From the NCBI RefSeq assembly GCF_000648615.1, contig NZ_JFZC01000023.1, positions 1 through 46,959 on the forward strand: DNA of 46,959 nucleotides. The letters are read 5' to 3'. Position numbers and translations under genes: made by a program. Of this stretch, positions 15,814 to 25,107 are shown in pieces; position 1 is the first letter of the stretch; the number at the start of each line of letters is the position of its first letter. The stretch is from Sporolactobacillus terrae DSM 11697. Its GTDB lineage: Bacteria > Bacillota > Bacilli > Bacillales > Sporolactobacillaceae. Below the pieces are notes generated by a model. The model was not told where the DNA came from. It was given only the letters and a program-made list of their open reading frames with translations, and did no database searches.

Positions 15814-17193
15814 ATGACTAAGGAACAACAAATGGCAGCATCTATCTTAAAAAATATCGGTGGACAAGAGAATTTGTATAAGATTATGCACTGTCAAACA
15901 CGTCTGCGACTTACGGTTAACACGAAAGAGAAAGTCGATATGGAAGGCTTAAGATCAATTAACGGAGTCTTAGGTGTCGTTGACGATGACACGTTGCAAA
16001 TTGTTGTCGGACCAGGAACGGTAAACCGAGTTGCAGCGTCTCTGAGTTCGTTGACTGGTTTGAATATCGGGGAAGAAAATAACCCTGATGACCTAAGTCT
16101 AGAAGAACGCGCAGCAATAAATAAACAAGAAATTAAGAATAGGTCAAAGAAAACACCGATCAAACAATTATTAAAAAAGATCGGCAATATTTTTATTCCT
16201 CTGATTCCTGGATTGGTCGCTTCAGGGCTGATCAACGGAATTGCTAATTTTTCGATCAATGCCGGTGCCGATCCTAAGTCGACACTGCTTTCAATTATGG
16301 TCGTTATCGGCAGCAGTCTATTTACCTTCTTAGCGATTTTAGTTGGGTGGAATACAGCCAAAGAGTTTAATGGAACACCGGTTCTTGGAGCAATCATGGG
16401 CATGATTCTATTTAATCCGGCACTTGCCAACCTGACTATTTACGGTGAAGCATTGACGCCCGGACGCGGTGGTTTATTTGGTGTCATTTTCGCTGCTTGG
16501 CTAATTACACTCATTGAGAAACAAGTTCGTAAAGGCGTACCAAACAGTCTAGACATTATTATTACTCCACTAATATCTCTTTTGACCGTCGGACTTCTTT
16601 CACTTTACGCCATTCAGCCATTATTCGGTGTTTTCACAGATGCAATCACAAACGGTATTCAATCCATTTTAAATATTGGCGGTATCGTTGCCGGTGCACT
16701 CCTTTCAGGTTTCTTCCTCCCACTCGTGATGGTTGGATTGCATCAAGGGCTAACTCCGATTCATCTCGACTTGATTCACCAATTTGGTTATACGAGCTTG
16801 CTTCCCGTTCTTGCTATGGCCGGTGCGGGTCAGGTCGGTGCAGCCATTGCCGTCTACGTTAAAACTAAGAATAAGAAATTGCGTAATAACATCAAGGGGG
16901 GATTGCCTGTTGGATTTCTAGGCATTGGCGAACCTTTACTTTATGGCGTGACGCTCCCGCTTGGTCGGCCATTTATTACCGCTTGTATCGGCGCAGCATT
17001 TGGCGGTGCTTTTCAAGCGGTCATGCATACTGGAGCGCTCGGTATCGGTGTCTCTGGTTTGTCTTTAATTCCCCTAATTGCCCAAAATAAATACGTGTAT
17101 TATTTTATTGGGCTCATTATTGCATACGCAGCAGGATTTATTCTCACCTATCTTTTCGGCTATAATGAGAAAATGGCAGAGAATATTAAATGA
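15814..17193 (+). CDS. murP: PTS EIIBC transporter, MurNAc type
   Basis: This membrane transporter of 459 residues belongs to the glucose/sucrose PTS superfamily. It has an EIIB domain at the N terminus (about 1-90) with the phosphorylated cysteine in MHCQTRLRL (Cys27). A linker and an EIIC domain of about ten hydrophobic helices follow, with the GIGEPLLYG motif near residue 370. No EIIA domain is fused or encoded nearby, so a shared glucose-type EIIA must supply phosphate. The frame opens at 15766 inside murQ, but AAGGAGG stands before the ATG at 15814. The MurNAc assignment rests on context (murQ before, mupG after); a sucrose or trehalose permease would look similar. Confidence 0.9.
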   Translation: MTKEQQMAASILKNIGGQENLYKIMHCQTRLRLTVNTKEKVDMEGLRSINGVLGVVDDDTLQIVVGPGTVNRVAASLSSLTGLNIGEENNPDDLSLEERAAINKQEIKNRSKKTPIKQLLKKIGNIFIPLIPGLVASGLINGIANFSINAGADPKSTLLSIMVVIGSSLFTFLAILVGWNTAKEFNGTPVLGAIMGMILFNPALANLTIYGEALTPGRGGLFGVIFAAWLITLIEKQVRKGVPNSLDIIITPLISLLTVGLLSLYAIQPLFGVFTDAITNGIQSILNIGGIVAGALLSGFFLPLVMVGLHQGLTPIHLDLIHQFGYTSLLPVLAMAGAGQVGAAIAVYVKTKNKKLRNNIKGGLPVGFLGIGEPLLYGVTLPLGRPFITACIGAAFGGAFQAVMHTGALGIGVSGLSLIPLIAQNKYVYYFIGLIIAYAAGFILTYLFGYNEKMAENIK

Positions 17194-17216
17194 GCGGATC
17201 GCTATAAATAAACGCT

Positions 17217-17256
17217 AAAGAAATGGAGCGGTGATTCTCCGCTTCATTTCTTTTTT
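17217..17256 (+). terminator. Hairpin terminator between murP and mupG
   Basis: AAAGAAATG-g-AGCGG and CCGCT-t-CATTTCTTT pair across a seven-base loop, followed by T residues. It lies 24 bases after the murP stop and 33 before mupG. It would reduce rather than abolish mupG transcription if no promoter lies between. Confidence 0.75.
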
Positions 17257-17288
17257 CAGCAAAGAACAGATGAAAAGGAGTGTTTCTA

Positions 17289-18368
17289 TTGCTTGGCTAC
17301 TCCGTCTATTTAAATCAACCGATTAATGAGCAGTTGGAACGAATGAAGCGTTACCGGGATCATGGATTCAGAAGAATCTTCACTTCTTTACATATCCCAG
17401 AAGAAAATTCAGCCACCTATCGGGAACGATTGAGCGAATTGGGATTATGGGCAAAGAAAAATAAGATGCATGTTACTGCGGATATCGCTGCGGATTCCTT
17501 AGGCGCACTGCGCTTAAGCTTAAATAAAGCAAGCCAATTAAAGGACATAGGGATTCGTGCACTTCGGCTCGATGACGGATTTGATGAAAAATCTGCCGTT
17601 GCACTTTCAAACCAAATGGCTATTGTTCTTAATGCAAGCACGCTCACCCCTCAATCATTAGCGGCCATGCTGCGTGAAGGGATGATTGCAAGCCAGGTGA
17701 CTGCGTGCCATAACTTCTATCCAAGACCAGAAACCGGACTATCGCGGCAAGCCTTTCGTCGATCTAATGCGTGGTTTAAGGAAGCCGGATTATCGGTTGC
17801 AGCTTTTTTCCCTGGAGATCAAAATTGTCGCGGACCGTTATTTAAAGGGTTACCTACTCTTGAAGACCATCGTCATTATTCACCATTTGCTGCTTTCGTC
17901 GATCTGCTCCATGAATCTGTCGATGATTTAATCCTTGGTGACCCAGACATGTCGAGTCAGGTACTTGAACAGTTTATTGCATGGGACAAAGGCATCATAC
18001 TACTCCATGCCCACCCTGAAATTCAAGATAAAAAGCTACTTAAAACACTCAGTACGGTACAAACGAATCGACCAGACGAAGCTAGGGATTGCGTACGATC
18101 CTATGAATCACGTATGCTGCATCTGGTGGATACGCCCATTTTGCCAAACCATCATCATCGACCACGTCCCACGGGTTCGATTACGATCGACAATCAATGC
18201 TATGGTCGATATCAAGGAGAGATCCAAATCAGTAAACATGATCTTGTTGCAGATGAAAAAGTGAATCGAGTAGGGAGGATCATCTCCAAGGATTTGCCAC
18301 TTCTTCAGTATATTAGCGGCGGTACCAAATTCCAAATTGTCTGGGAAAGCAAGTGCACAAATAAATGA
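17289..18368 (+). CDS. mupG: 6-phospho-N-acetylmuramidase, MupG (DUF871) family
   Basis: This cytoplasmic protein of about 359 residues belongs to the DUF871 family. S. aureus MupG of this family splits MurNAc-6-phosphate-GlcNAc, the product of PTS uptake of the wall disaccharide. The N-terminal TIM barrel (about 1-240) shows LGYSVYLNQP, RIFTSLHIPEE and ACHNFYPRPETG, where acidic and histidine residues line the active site. A smaller C-terminal beta domain carries the PTGSITIDN segment. AAAAGGAG precedes TTG at 17289 by eight bases; the GTG at 17280 overlaps that site, so TTG is preferred. It completes the pathway with murQ and murP and implies that the disaccharide is taken up. Confidence 0.9.
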   Translation: MLGYSVYLNQPINEQLERMKRYRDHGFRRIFTSLHIPEENSATYRERLSELGLWAKKNKMHVTADIAADSLGALRLSLNKASQLKDIGIRALRLDDGFDEKSAVALSNQMAIVLNASTLTPQSLAAMLREGMIASQVTACHNFYPRPETGLSRQAFRRSNAWFKEAGLSVAAFFPGDQNCRGPLFKGLPTLEDHRHYSPFAAFVDLLHESVDDLILGDPDMSSQVLEQFIAWDKGIILLHAHPEIQDKKLLKTLSTVQTNRPDEARDCVRSYESRMLHLVDTPILPNHHHRPRPTGSITIDNQCYGRYQGEIQISKHDLVADEKVNRVGRIISKDLPLLQYISGGTKFQIVWESKCTNK

Positions 18369-18380
18369 ACCTATTTCCCT

Positions 18381-18420
18381 AAAAAATCAGCAAACCGACA
18401 TGCTCCGATTTGCTGATTTT
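18381..18420. terminator. Bidirectional terminator after mupG
   Basis: AAAATCAGCAAA and TTTGCTGATTTT form a perfect 12-base stem with A/T runs on both sides. It serves mupG and the convergent small membrane gene. Confidence 0.88.
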
Positions 18421-18426
18421 GTTTCT

Positions 18427-18648
18427 CTATTTAATTAACGGTACTTCAACAAGCAGTTTCCGATTGACTTTTTCTTCTGTTTTAGGTTTGAGTGTTTTGG
18501 AATCGCTTGTATTTACTTCCGTGAAATGCGTTTGGCCATCTTTATTCTGCGGCACAATAGGCGGATTAACGATCATCTTAAAATAGAACAAGCTTAAGAC
18601 TAACAACAAGCAGATCAGAGTCAGTAACTCTTTCTGTTTGGCGCGCAT
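18427..18648 (-). CDS. Small single-pass membrane protein, function unknown
   Basis: I do not recognise this 73-residue protein. It has a short basic N terminus (MRAKQKE), one hydrophobic helix at about 8-26 (LLTLICLLLVLSLFYF) and a polar tail rich in Lys, Thr and Glu that should lie outside the cell. There is no lipobox and no clear cleavage site, so it is probably anchored. AAAGGAG stands eight bases before the ATG at 18648; the frame itself begins at 18669. It has its own terminator, shared with mupG. It could be an accessory wall or sporulation peptide, but nothing shows this. Confidence 0.6.
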   Translation of the reverse strand: MRAKQKELLTLICLLLVLSLFYFKMIVNPPIVPQNKDGQTHFTEVNTSDSKTLKPKTEEKVNRKLLVEVPLIK

Positions 18649-18778
18649 CTGCTCAGCTCCTTTATGCACTTGTCTGTCCCTAGTTCCAGTGTAACGTGGA
18701 ACTGTAAAGTAGCTTTTAAGCCCAATTAAAGATTTCGACAGTCAGCGATGCTTGGCACATCTTGTCTCAATCTGAGAT

Positions 18779-18819
18779 GCAAAAAAACAACCCCTCCCAA
18801 TATTAGGAAGGGGCTGTTT
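18779..18819 (-). terminator. Terminator of spoVR
   Basis: On the minus strand AACAGCCCCTTCC and GGGAGGGGTTGTT pair across a seven-base loop and are followed by a run of T. It lies about 20 bases after the spoVR stop. Confidence 0.88.
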
Positions 18820-18837
18820 GACTTGCTCTTAATTCCA

Positions 18838-20256
18838 TTAACTGTCCAATCGCTTTCGTTTCATTTCTTTGCCTTCACTGCTGAACAAGGTTGGATGATC
18901 TTCGATGACGGTTTCCAAGTGTACCGGTCTTCCCCACAATTGAAACAAGTAGTTCAGGACACCTTCAAGATCGCGGAGATCCAGTTCGGTGCCTTCGTAT
19001 CGATGCTTCAGAAGCAATTCACCGCTATGATGGTAATCGCCGTTTTCAACAACAATGTACGGAAATCCGCCATTGATGCGCATCGAAACGAGTTGATCGC
19101 GAACGTTCTTCCAATCCTTATCGGTAATCGCGTATTGATCGCCTTTCTTTTCGAACATGAATAGATCCTCACGCTGAACAAGTTGCTTGGTTAAGTAATT
19201 TCGAATAAAGGATTGATCCGATTCCAGCTCACGGACTTCAAAGATTTTCTCACGGCCGGTGCCTTCCTTGACGCCGAAGCTGAGCATTTCTTGACTGGGG
19301 TGATTGTAGCGTTCTTCGATATCCTCGAAAATCTTTAACCCAAGGTAGTACGGATTCAGACTTTGCTGTGATGGCTGAACAACCTGGGCATTCAACTTGG
19401 CAAATTCAACCGCTTCATCTGAAGTCAGATCCAGTTCACGCAGGATTCGCTGATGCCAGTAGGAGGCCCAGCCTTCATTCATGATCTTTGTTTCTAGTTG
19501 CGGCCAAAAATAAAGCATTTCCTCACGCAGCATTGTGAGAATGTCGCGCTGCCAATCTTCAAGTACCCTGCTGTACTCTTCAATAAAGAACAATAAATCT
19601 TTCTCAGGGCGATTTGGAAATTTGGTTTCTTCTTCATTTTGCCCATCGCCTTCATCCGTTTTATCCATGTCAATGAGGTCTTGATATTGCGAAATTGGCT
19701 TCCTTTTCTTTTTTACTGGTTTGCCCGGCTTACTATCCAGCCAATCACCTTTGCGAATGATACGCGGATCGACATGTTCTTGTATGGCAAGCACCGCATC
19801 CAAAAATTTTTCGACTTTCTTGCTCCCGTACTGTTCCTCATAATTATGAATCCGCTCAGCGGTTGCACTCATACTTTCAACCATGTCGCGGCGTGTGTTG
19901 GAAAAGCGGACATTATTTTTGAAAAAATCGCAATGGGCGAGCACATGGGCAGCGATCATTTTATTTTGGATAAGACTATTCGTATTTAATAAGAAGGCAT
20001 AGCACGGATCGGAGTTAATGACCAATTCATAGATTTTACTAAGACCGAGATCATACTGAAGCTTCATTTTGTAAAACTGCTTTCCAAAACTCCAATGGGA
20101 AAAGCGCGTCGGCATTCCGTAAGCACCGAATGTATAAATGATTTCTGCAGGACAGATTTCGTAACGCATCGGGTAAAAGTCAAGGCCAAATCCTTCTGCA
20201 ACCTCTGTTATTTCCTCAATTGATCGTTCGAGCTCTTTATGGTCCGTATCATTCAT
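18838..20256 (-). CDS. spoVR: SpoVR family stage V sporulation protein
   Basis: This cytoplasmic protein of about 472 residues is needed in B. subtilis for normal spore cortex formation. It is the homologue of E. coli YcgB. The N-terminal half holds the [32 protein letters not shown]-type block and [13 protein letters not shown]. The middle shows [14 protein letters not shown], and the C terminus [19 protein letters not shown]. The stretch around residues 180-225 is a charged linker. AAAGGGTG precedes the ATG at 20256; an upstream frame extends to 20295. In many bacteria SpoVR is encoded with PrkA and YhbH/YeaH, and both are in this window 16-21 kb away. A sigma-E-like promoter lies upstream. 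Confidence 0.95.
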   Translation of the reverse strand: MNDTDHKELERSIEEITEVAEGFGLDFYPMRYEICPAEIIYTFGAYGMPTRFSHWSFGKQFYKMKLQYDLGLSKIYELVINSDPCYAFLLNTNSLIQNKMIAAHVLAHCDFFKNNVRFSNTRRDMVESMSATAERIHNYEEQYGSKKVEKFLDAVLAIQEHVDPRIIRKGDWLDSKPGKPVKKKRKPISQYQDLIDMDKTDEGDGQNEEETKFPNRPEKDLLFFIEEYSRVLEDWQRDILTMLREEMLYFWPQLETKIMNEGWASYWHQRILRELDLTSDEAVEFAKLNAQVVQPSQQSLNPYYLGLKIFEDIEERYNHPSQEMLSFGVKEGTGREKIFEVRELESDQSFIRNYLTKQLVQREDLFMFEKKGDQYAITDKDWKNVRDQLVSMRINGGFPYIVVENGDYHHSGELLLKHRYEGTELDLRDLEGVLNYLFQLWGRPVHLETVIEDHPTLFSSEGKEMKRKRLDS

Positions 20257-20310
20257 CGATCGCAGCACCCTTTCCGATTCATGATCAGCAATCACTTTGA
20301 CTTATTCTTC

Positions 20311-20340
20311 ATCTTATGAGTCGAACCGGACAAAATATAC
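20311..20340 (-). promoter_or_regulatory. Candidate sigma-E promoter of spoVR
   Basis: On the minus strand GTATATT, a 15-base spacer and CATAAGAT resemble the mother-cell sigma-E boxes (-35 with ATATT, -10 CATACANT). The -10 differs from consensus at two positions. It lies about 55 bases before the spoVR start. Confidence 0.4.
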
Positions 20341-20501
20341 CGGGCAACTCCCCAGAATGCTAAGTCTTTTATCTTTCATCCGATCTTTTGATACGATCAG
20401 CCTATTGCGCTGTGAAGATGGATTCCGTCCTGCTTTAATCATGAGTCGTTGATCGATGCCTTTTTATTGCATCATCGCTGCGGATGCTCGACTCAACAGG
20501 C

Positions 20502-22817
20502 TTATTCTGCTTTTTGGTTGAGATCCTTTTCCGCTGGCGTCACTTTGGAGCGGTGGTCGATCGTCCGATTCAGCAAAATACGGATCTGCTCCGCATCCAG
20601 CTGATAACCACGACTACCATTCCGGTAAATCATTTGTTCATACTGTTCGATTAACAGATAAAGTGCGCAACCGTCGTTTTGTTCATCAAAGCGTTGTGCA
20701 AACTCGCGCAACGTTTCTGAATCCGAACGTTCCCATCCATCAAGCGCAAGCACACGAAGCAACCGCTGGAATAAGTACACAAAGTCTTGATCATGCTCAA
20801 TTGATTTTTTATGCAGCTGATAAACATAGACTGCCCGAAACCATTTTTTACGGGTCAGAAACGCAGCAATCGCAGCAGCGAGAAGGATACCTGCGGCTGT
20901 CCAAGCAATCGCTTTCCAATGAACAGCTGGCGTTTCTGCACCAGCGTTGTTCGTTTGAGCTTTCGTCTGAGATTCCGTATTGTTTTGCTTTGCCGTTTTC
21001 TGCTGCGGATCCTTTTGCTGCTGTTGCTCCTTTTGGTTCGTACTCTGTTGATTTTGATCAGATTCAGCGCTGCTGCCGGATTGCTGCTGTGTATCTGAAC
21101 GTTCAGAAGCATTCGTCGAATTCTCAGATGCAAACTCGCTCGGGTTGCTGAACGAAGGCGTTGCTTCAAAGCTGACCCAGCCGCTGCCCTGAAAATAAAC
21201 TTCTCCCCAGGAATGTGCGTCTGCATTGGTAATCCGATATTCGTTTAAGTCGATTGTTTTTCCCTTGACTTTTTCCTGAACGTTGCGAACATATTCGCCG
21301 GACGTAAACCCTTTAACCCAGCGTGCCGGAATCCCCGCTGAACGCAAAAGTACCACCAGCGATGTTGAGAAATTGTCGCAATAGCCGACTTTTGACGCAA
21401 ACAGAAATTGATCAACATAGTCCTGATCGTTTGACGGAACCGGAACGCGATCGGTCGAATAGGTAAATCGTGATGATCGCAGATAGTTTACAACTGCATT
21501 CACTTGATCATAGCGGTTCGCCTTTCCGTCGGTCAGCCGTTTTGCGAGCGTTTGTACACGCTTGGGCAATTTCTGAGGCAATTGCAAATAAGTGTCACGT
21601 ATGATTTGCGGATCATTTGCTGAAGCAGGTGCGCGCAGTGCCGATGTGTGATAACTTGGAGCCTCGTAGCGAATGGTCGCCTGATCCGCCTTCCGTTCAT
21701 CAACAGTCAGTAATTGTCCATTGAGCTGATCGAGCTTCACTTGTTTTCCTGGAACCGTAATCTGCTGCGGCTCGCCCGCATAAGGCAAAATCGCCGGACT
21801 GCTGCTGGAAAAGCGCAGTACAGCCGTCTGCTCATTTTTCTTGGTCTTCGCTCCGTAGAGCGTGAGCATTTCGGACAATGAGCGCGAACCGGATATAGGC
21901 ATGAAATAACGGTTGCCGTTACTCCAGCCATGCCCGGTGTAATGATCCTTGTACGCGACGCGCCAATATTGCGGTGATCCGCTGATTGCAGCGGTAAACA
22001 GTGGGGTTTGATCCATCGCAATTGAGCCGCCTAAACGCGAATCATCATCATCGTAACCAATCCTTTGGTTTCCTGAGAAAAACGAATCATTATTAAAGAA
22101 ACTCAGCCCGAGTCCGCTTACATAGTTTGACGGACCTTTCCACAAACTGTCCGGCTTTGGCAGCATCAGTGCAAACAAAAGGAAGGCAGCAATGACCATC
22201 CCTGTTACAGCAAACCAGCTCCTAGTCATTCTCAGCGAATGGGTCTTGTCACCTTTTTGAACAAAATTTTGCCATTGATGAAAACTCAACAGAGCAAGTG
22301 CAACCGCTGCCTGAACAACGATGGTTTGCCGCCCATCGAAATACGTCAGCGTGTCGATCGCCAGACTGCTCAACATGGCAAGCGCAACAAAGAGTATAAT
22401 CCGTCCCTTCTCCAGCCAATGATTCACCGTGAATAGAACGAATCCAAAGACAAGGTAAAACATGAACGCACTAAATACGTCCGGGATCTCGGCAGCATCG
22501 CCTTGCCAAAGCGAATGGAAACTGTCGCGTGTTTGTCCTAAAAATAGCAAAAACCACTCGGGTTGTAAGAACGGGTAGGCTTTGAAGAAATAAAAATGTA
22601 CGGCATGCAGAATTAACCCCGCACAAACCGTCACGCAAAGCCATTTCGGCAGCTTAAAATAAACCATCACCAGCATACTCCCGATAAACAGGAGCAGCAG
22701 CAGCTTGGCATTTAAGATTGTTAGAACAAGAAGCGGTTGAAAGCAGAACCATAAGAGCAGCCCGGACAGGCCGTAGATGATGGTTCTTGCGACCAATGAG
22801 TTACGGCCTTCACGCAT
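20502..22817 (-). CDS. Membrane transglutaminase-like protein (DUF3488/TgpA, DUF4129)
   Basis: This membrane protein of 772 residues has six or more N-terminal helices (about 10-220) and a large extracytoplasmic transglutaminase domain. A Gln/Ser/Asn-rich linker (about 560-630), one more helix and a DUF4129-like C terminus follow. The catalytic cysteine is in VGYCDNFS (Cys480) and the histidine in DAHSWGEVY (His535). The third residue, usually Asp in a WxxxDPT context, is Glu551 in SFEATPSF. Its ATG overlaps the end of the DUF58 gene by eight bases, and AGGTGA precedes it. With MoxR and DUF58 it makes the widespread three-gene set (YeaC-YeaD-YebA order in B. subtilis). Function is poorly known; cell-envelope protein crosslinking or proteolysis is proposed. 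Confidence 0.92.
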   Translation of the reverse strand: MREGRNSLVARTIIYGLSGLLLWFCFQPLLVLTILNAKLLLLLFIGSMLVMVYFKLPKWLCVTVCAGLILHAVHFYFFKAYPFLQPEWFLLFLGQTRDSFHSLWQGDAAEIPDVFSAFMFYLVFGFVLFTVNHWLEKGRIILFVALAMLSSLAIDTLTYFDGRQTIVVQAAVALALLSFHQWQNFVQKGDKTHSLRMTRSWFAVTGMVIAAFLLFALMLPKPDSLWKGPSNYVSGLGLSFFNNDSFFSGNQRIGYDDDDSRLGGSIAMDQTPLFTAAISGSPQYWRVAYKDHYTGHGWSNGNRYFMPISGSRSLSEMLTLYGAKTKKNEQTAVLRFSSSSPAILPYAGEPQQITVPGKQVKLDQLNGQLLTVDERKADQATIRYEAPSYHTSALRAPASANDPQIIRDTYLQLPQKLPKRVQTLAKRLTDGKANRYDQVNAVVNYLRSSRFTYSTDRVPVPSNDQDYVDQFLFASKVGYCDNFSTSLVVLLRSAGIPARWVKGFTSGEYVRNVQEKVKGKTIDLNEYRITNADAHSWGEVYFQGSGWVSFEATPSFSNPSEFASENSTNASERSDTQQQSGSSAESDQNQQSTNQKEQQQQKDPQQKTAKQNNTESQTKAQTNNAGAETPAVHWKAIAWTAAGILLAAAIAAFLTRKKWFRAVYVYQLHKKSIEHDQDFVYLFQRLLRVLALDGWERSDSETLREFAQRFDEQNDGCALYLLIEQYEQMIYRNGSRGYQLDAEQIRILLNRTIDHRSKVTPAEKDLNQKAE

Positions 22818-24000
22818 AATCGTCACCTGTCTTTCCCTTTGATATTGCCTGCTTTTTCGTGACATAGAGAATTGAAAACCACGAAGACGGTTGCTGCGGA
22901 TGTACCTGGGGCGTTTGCTTCCCAACGATGTAGAACAATTTTTGCGGACGTCTGTAGGTGTCTGCAAAACGGCTCATCACGGCAGCCAGACCTTCATCGG
23001 TACTTACGGCATAACCGATATTTTTTGCACGTGTCGTCATCTGAACCTCGTCTAATTCAAGCACCTGTTCTTTAGTCAATTCAGCTAATGCTTGATAAGC
23101 AGTCACAAGCGTACGCTCTGAATGATCATGAAGAAGAAGCGGTTGAGTCCCGGAACGATAGCTCAGGGACACGGTAAATCCGCAGTTTAGCAACGTTTTG
23201 AGCAGAGAAGCGGTATAGGAAACGGCAAGCTCGAATCGTTCATTCTCTTCTGTTTTTGTTGCAACAAGAGTCACTGAGGCTAGGCGCTCATGGTCCGGCT
23301 CGAAAAGCTTGGTAACTAATGTGTTGGTTCGCGCGGCAGATTTCCAGTCCAGCCATGAAGGCCGGTCACTTGGACGATAGTCCCGAACACCGGCAAAATC
23401 AGCCCTATCCGCTTCTTCAGAAGACGCATAGGCACCACTATGACGGATCAGATTTAAATCGTCGACCGGGAGCTGAACGGGCTTTGGATAAACAAAAACA
23501 GTAGTCGCATCGGATATAAAGACCGTTCTTTTAAAAAAGCCAAATGGATCGCCAACGGTCAGTTCCAGTTGATTCAAGGAGAACGTTCCTCTTGGCATAT
23601 TGAGCAAACGGGTCGTGGTCGTTAGTTCTGAAGTAAGCCATATAAGCATTTGCGTTTTCGTCGTCGCATGCGCAAGCCTCTGGTCATCGGGACGCTCAAT
23701 CAAAGTCAGAAGAAAGAAAGGGACTGCCCATCGCCGCTTTAAACGTACCGTCAGGTGGAGCGCATCGCCAGCAAAGATCCTTTGATTCACATTTGTACGT
23801 TCAACAGTCATTGAGCGAAATGGATACACGAAAAGGAGCAGCAGATACAGATCTACAGGAATAAAGACATAAAAGAGGAACCAAGTCAGAAAACCGCCTT
23901 GAGCAAGTGCAAACAGAAACAAAACAACGGTAAGCGTAAGCGCAGGAAGTATGCGCATAAAACTGCGTAATAAACGCCTCAGCCAACGTTTCCGTGTCAT
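22810..24000 (-). CDS. DUF58 domain-containing membrane protein
   Basis: This 396-residue protein has two N-terminal helices (about 15-65) and a cytoplasmic part containing the DUF58 motif, here RDYRPSDRPSWLDWKSAARTN-type with the W-K-A-R core at about 215-235. DUF58 resembles a von Willebrand factor A fold. The start codon overlaps the stop of the MoxR gene (ATGA), and the end overlaps the transglutaminase start, so the three are translationally coupled. In the known pairing, the MoxR ATPase acts on the vWA-like partner as a chaperone; what the complex does here is unknown. Confidence 0.92.
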   Translation of the reverse strand: MTRKRWLRRLLRSFMRILPALTLTVVLFLFALAQGGFLTWFLFYVFIPVDLYLLLLFVYPFRSMTVERTNVNQRIFAGDALHLTVRLKRRWAVPFFLLTLIERPDDQRLAHATTKTQMLIWLTSELTTTTRLLNMPRGTFSLNQLELTVGDPFGFFKRTVFISDATTVFVYPKPVQLPVDDLNLIRHSGAYASSEEADRADFAGVRDYRPSDRPSWLDWKSAARTNTLVTKLFEPDHERLASVTLVATKTEENERFELAVSYTASLLKTLLNCGFTVSLSYRSGTQPLLLHDHSERTLVTAYQALAELTKEQVLELDEVQMTTRAKNIGYAVSTDEGLAAVMSRFADTYRRPQKLFYIVGKQTPQVHPQQPSSWFSILYVTKKQAISKGKTGDDYA

Positions 24001-24962
24001 TGCAGCGGTTCCTTTAGCGATACAGGAATTTTAATGCTCGCGAGGATCTCCTGAATGAGCATGTGCGCATCCTTTTGCTCATAAGCCGCCTCTGCCTTAA
24101 GCAAAAGGCGATGGGCAAGGACATAAGGAGCAACCGCCTTCACATCATCTGGGATTGCATAGTCCCGCTGTGCCACGAATGCGTAAGCCTGAACCGCGCG
24201 AAGCAAGCTAATCGTGCCGCGCGGACTGATCCCCAAGGCAATCGATGGATGGGTACGCGTTGCTTCCACGAGATCCATTAAATAATTTTTGATCGCATCA
24301 GAAACGAAAACCGCTGCGGTTAAATGACGGAGATAGAGCAGATGATCGATGGAAAGAACCGGCTTCAATCTGCTAAGCGGGTCACGATCCGAATCCCGAT
24401 CAAGCAACGACAGCTCATGTTTTCGATCTGGATAGCCAATTGACAATTTCATCAGAAAACGGTCAAGCTGCGCTTCAGGAAGCGCATAGGTTCCTTCGTA
24501 CTCAATCGGATTCTGCGTGGCCATGACAAAGAACAATTCAGGCAGCGCCCGAGTGACCCCGTCAACGGTCACATGCCCTTCAGCCATTCCTTCAAGCAAT
24601 GCAGACTGTGTCTTCGGTGAGGTACGATTGATTTCATCGGCAAGAATAATATTGCCCATAATTGGGCCCGGTCTAAATTCAAATCGGGATTCCTTTTGAT
24701 TATAGATGGACAGTCCGGTGATATCGGAAGGCAGAAGATCCGGCGTAAACTGAATGCGTTTGAAATCAGTGCCGATTAATTTGGCGATCGTTTGCACCAT
24801 GAGCGTTTTGCCCACACCGGGAATATCTTCAATGAGTACATGCCCGCCGGCAAGTAGGGCTACTATAATGAGTTTCACAGCTTTTCGTTTGCCAACAACA
24901 ACACGTTCAACATGATCTAATAATTCAGAAATCGTCTGATGCGCCTCAATGCTTGGATTCAT
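23997..24962 (-). CDS. MoxR family AAA+ ATPase
   Basis: This 321-residue AAA+ protein of the MoxR type is thought to act as a chaperone or maturation factor for its vWA/DUF58 partner. Walker A is EDIPGVGKT (about residue 48), Walker B is IILADEINR with the following TSPKTQSALLE, sensor 1 is MATQNP, and the lid carries ISPRG. No motif is missing. GTGAGG stands before the ATG at 24962; a GTG at 24974 would be four codons longer. It is the first gene of a tightly overlapping three-gene operon with DUF58 and the transglutaminase. Confidence 0.95.
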   Translation of the reverse strand: MNPSIEAHQTISELLDHVERVVVGKRKAVKLIIVALLAGGHVLIEDIPGVGKTLMVQTIAKLIGTDFKRIQFTPDLLPSDITGLSIYNQKESRFEFRPGPIMGNIILADEINRTSPKTQSALLEGMAEGHVTVDGVTRALPELFFVMATQNPIEYEGTYALPEAQLDRFLMKLSIGYPDRKHELSLLDRDSDRDPLSRLKPVLSIDHLLYLRHLTAAVFVSDAIKNYLMDLVEATRTHPSIALGISPRGTISLLRAVQAYAFVAQRDYAIPDDVKAVAPYVLAHRLLLKAEAAYEQKDAHMLIQEILASIKIPVSLKEPLQ

Positions 24963-25025
24963 AAGTGACCTCACTTCTCACAGATTTCATTTTTCGATTA
25001 TTATTTAGTCGTTCTTTTTTATTGT

Positions 25026-25066
25026 ACAAAAAAAGAGCCGTTCTTTCCAAGGATCGGCTTAAAGGC
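25026..25066 (-). terminator. Terminator of the HemAT-like gene
   Basis: On the minus strand AAGCCG and CGGCTC(T) pair across about 14 bases and are followed by seven T. A separate small hairpin (GCCGG-gttcg-CCGGC, 25077-25091) lies just before it. Confidence 0.75.
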
Positions 25067-25107
25067 TTCTTTTTCCGCCGGGTTCGCCGGCTTTTGCTAA
25101 AAAATAA

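Noticed and set aside
20442-20493. Possible long hairpin after the transglutaminase gene
   Set aside because: GAGTCG and CGACTC and inner GATGC-like arms pair only in part, and no T run follows on the transcribed strand.
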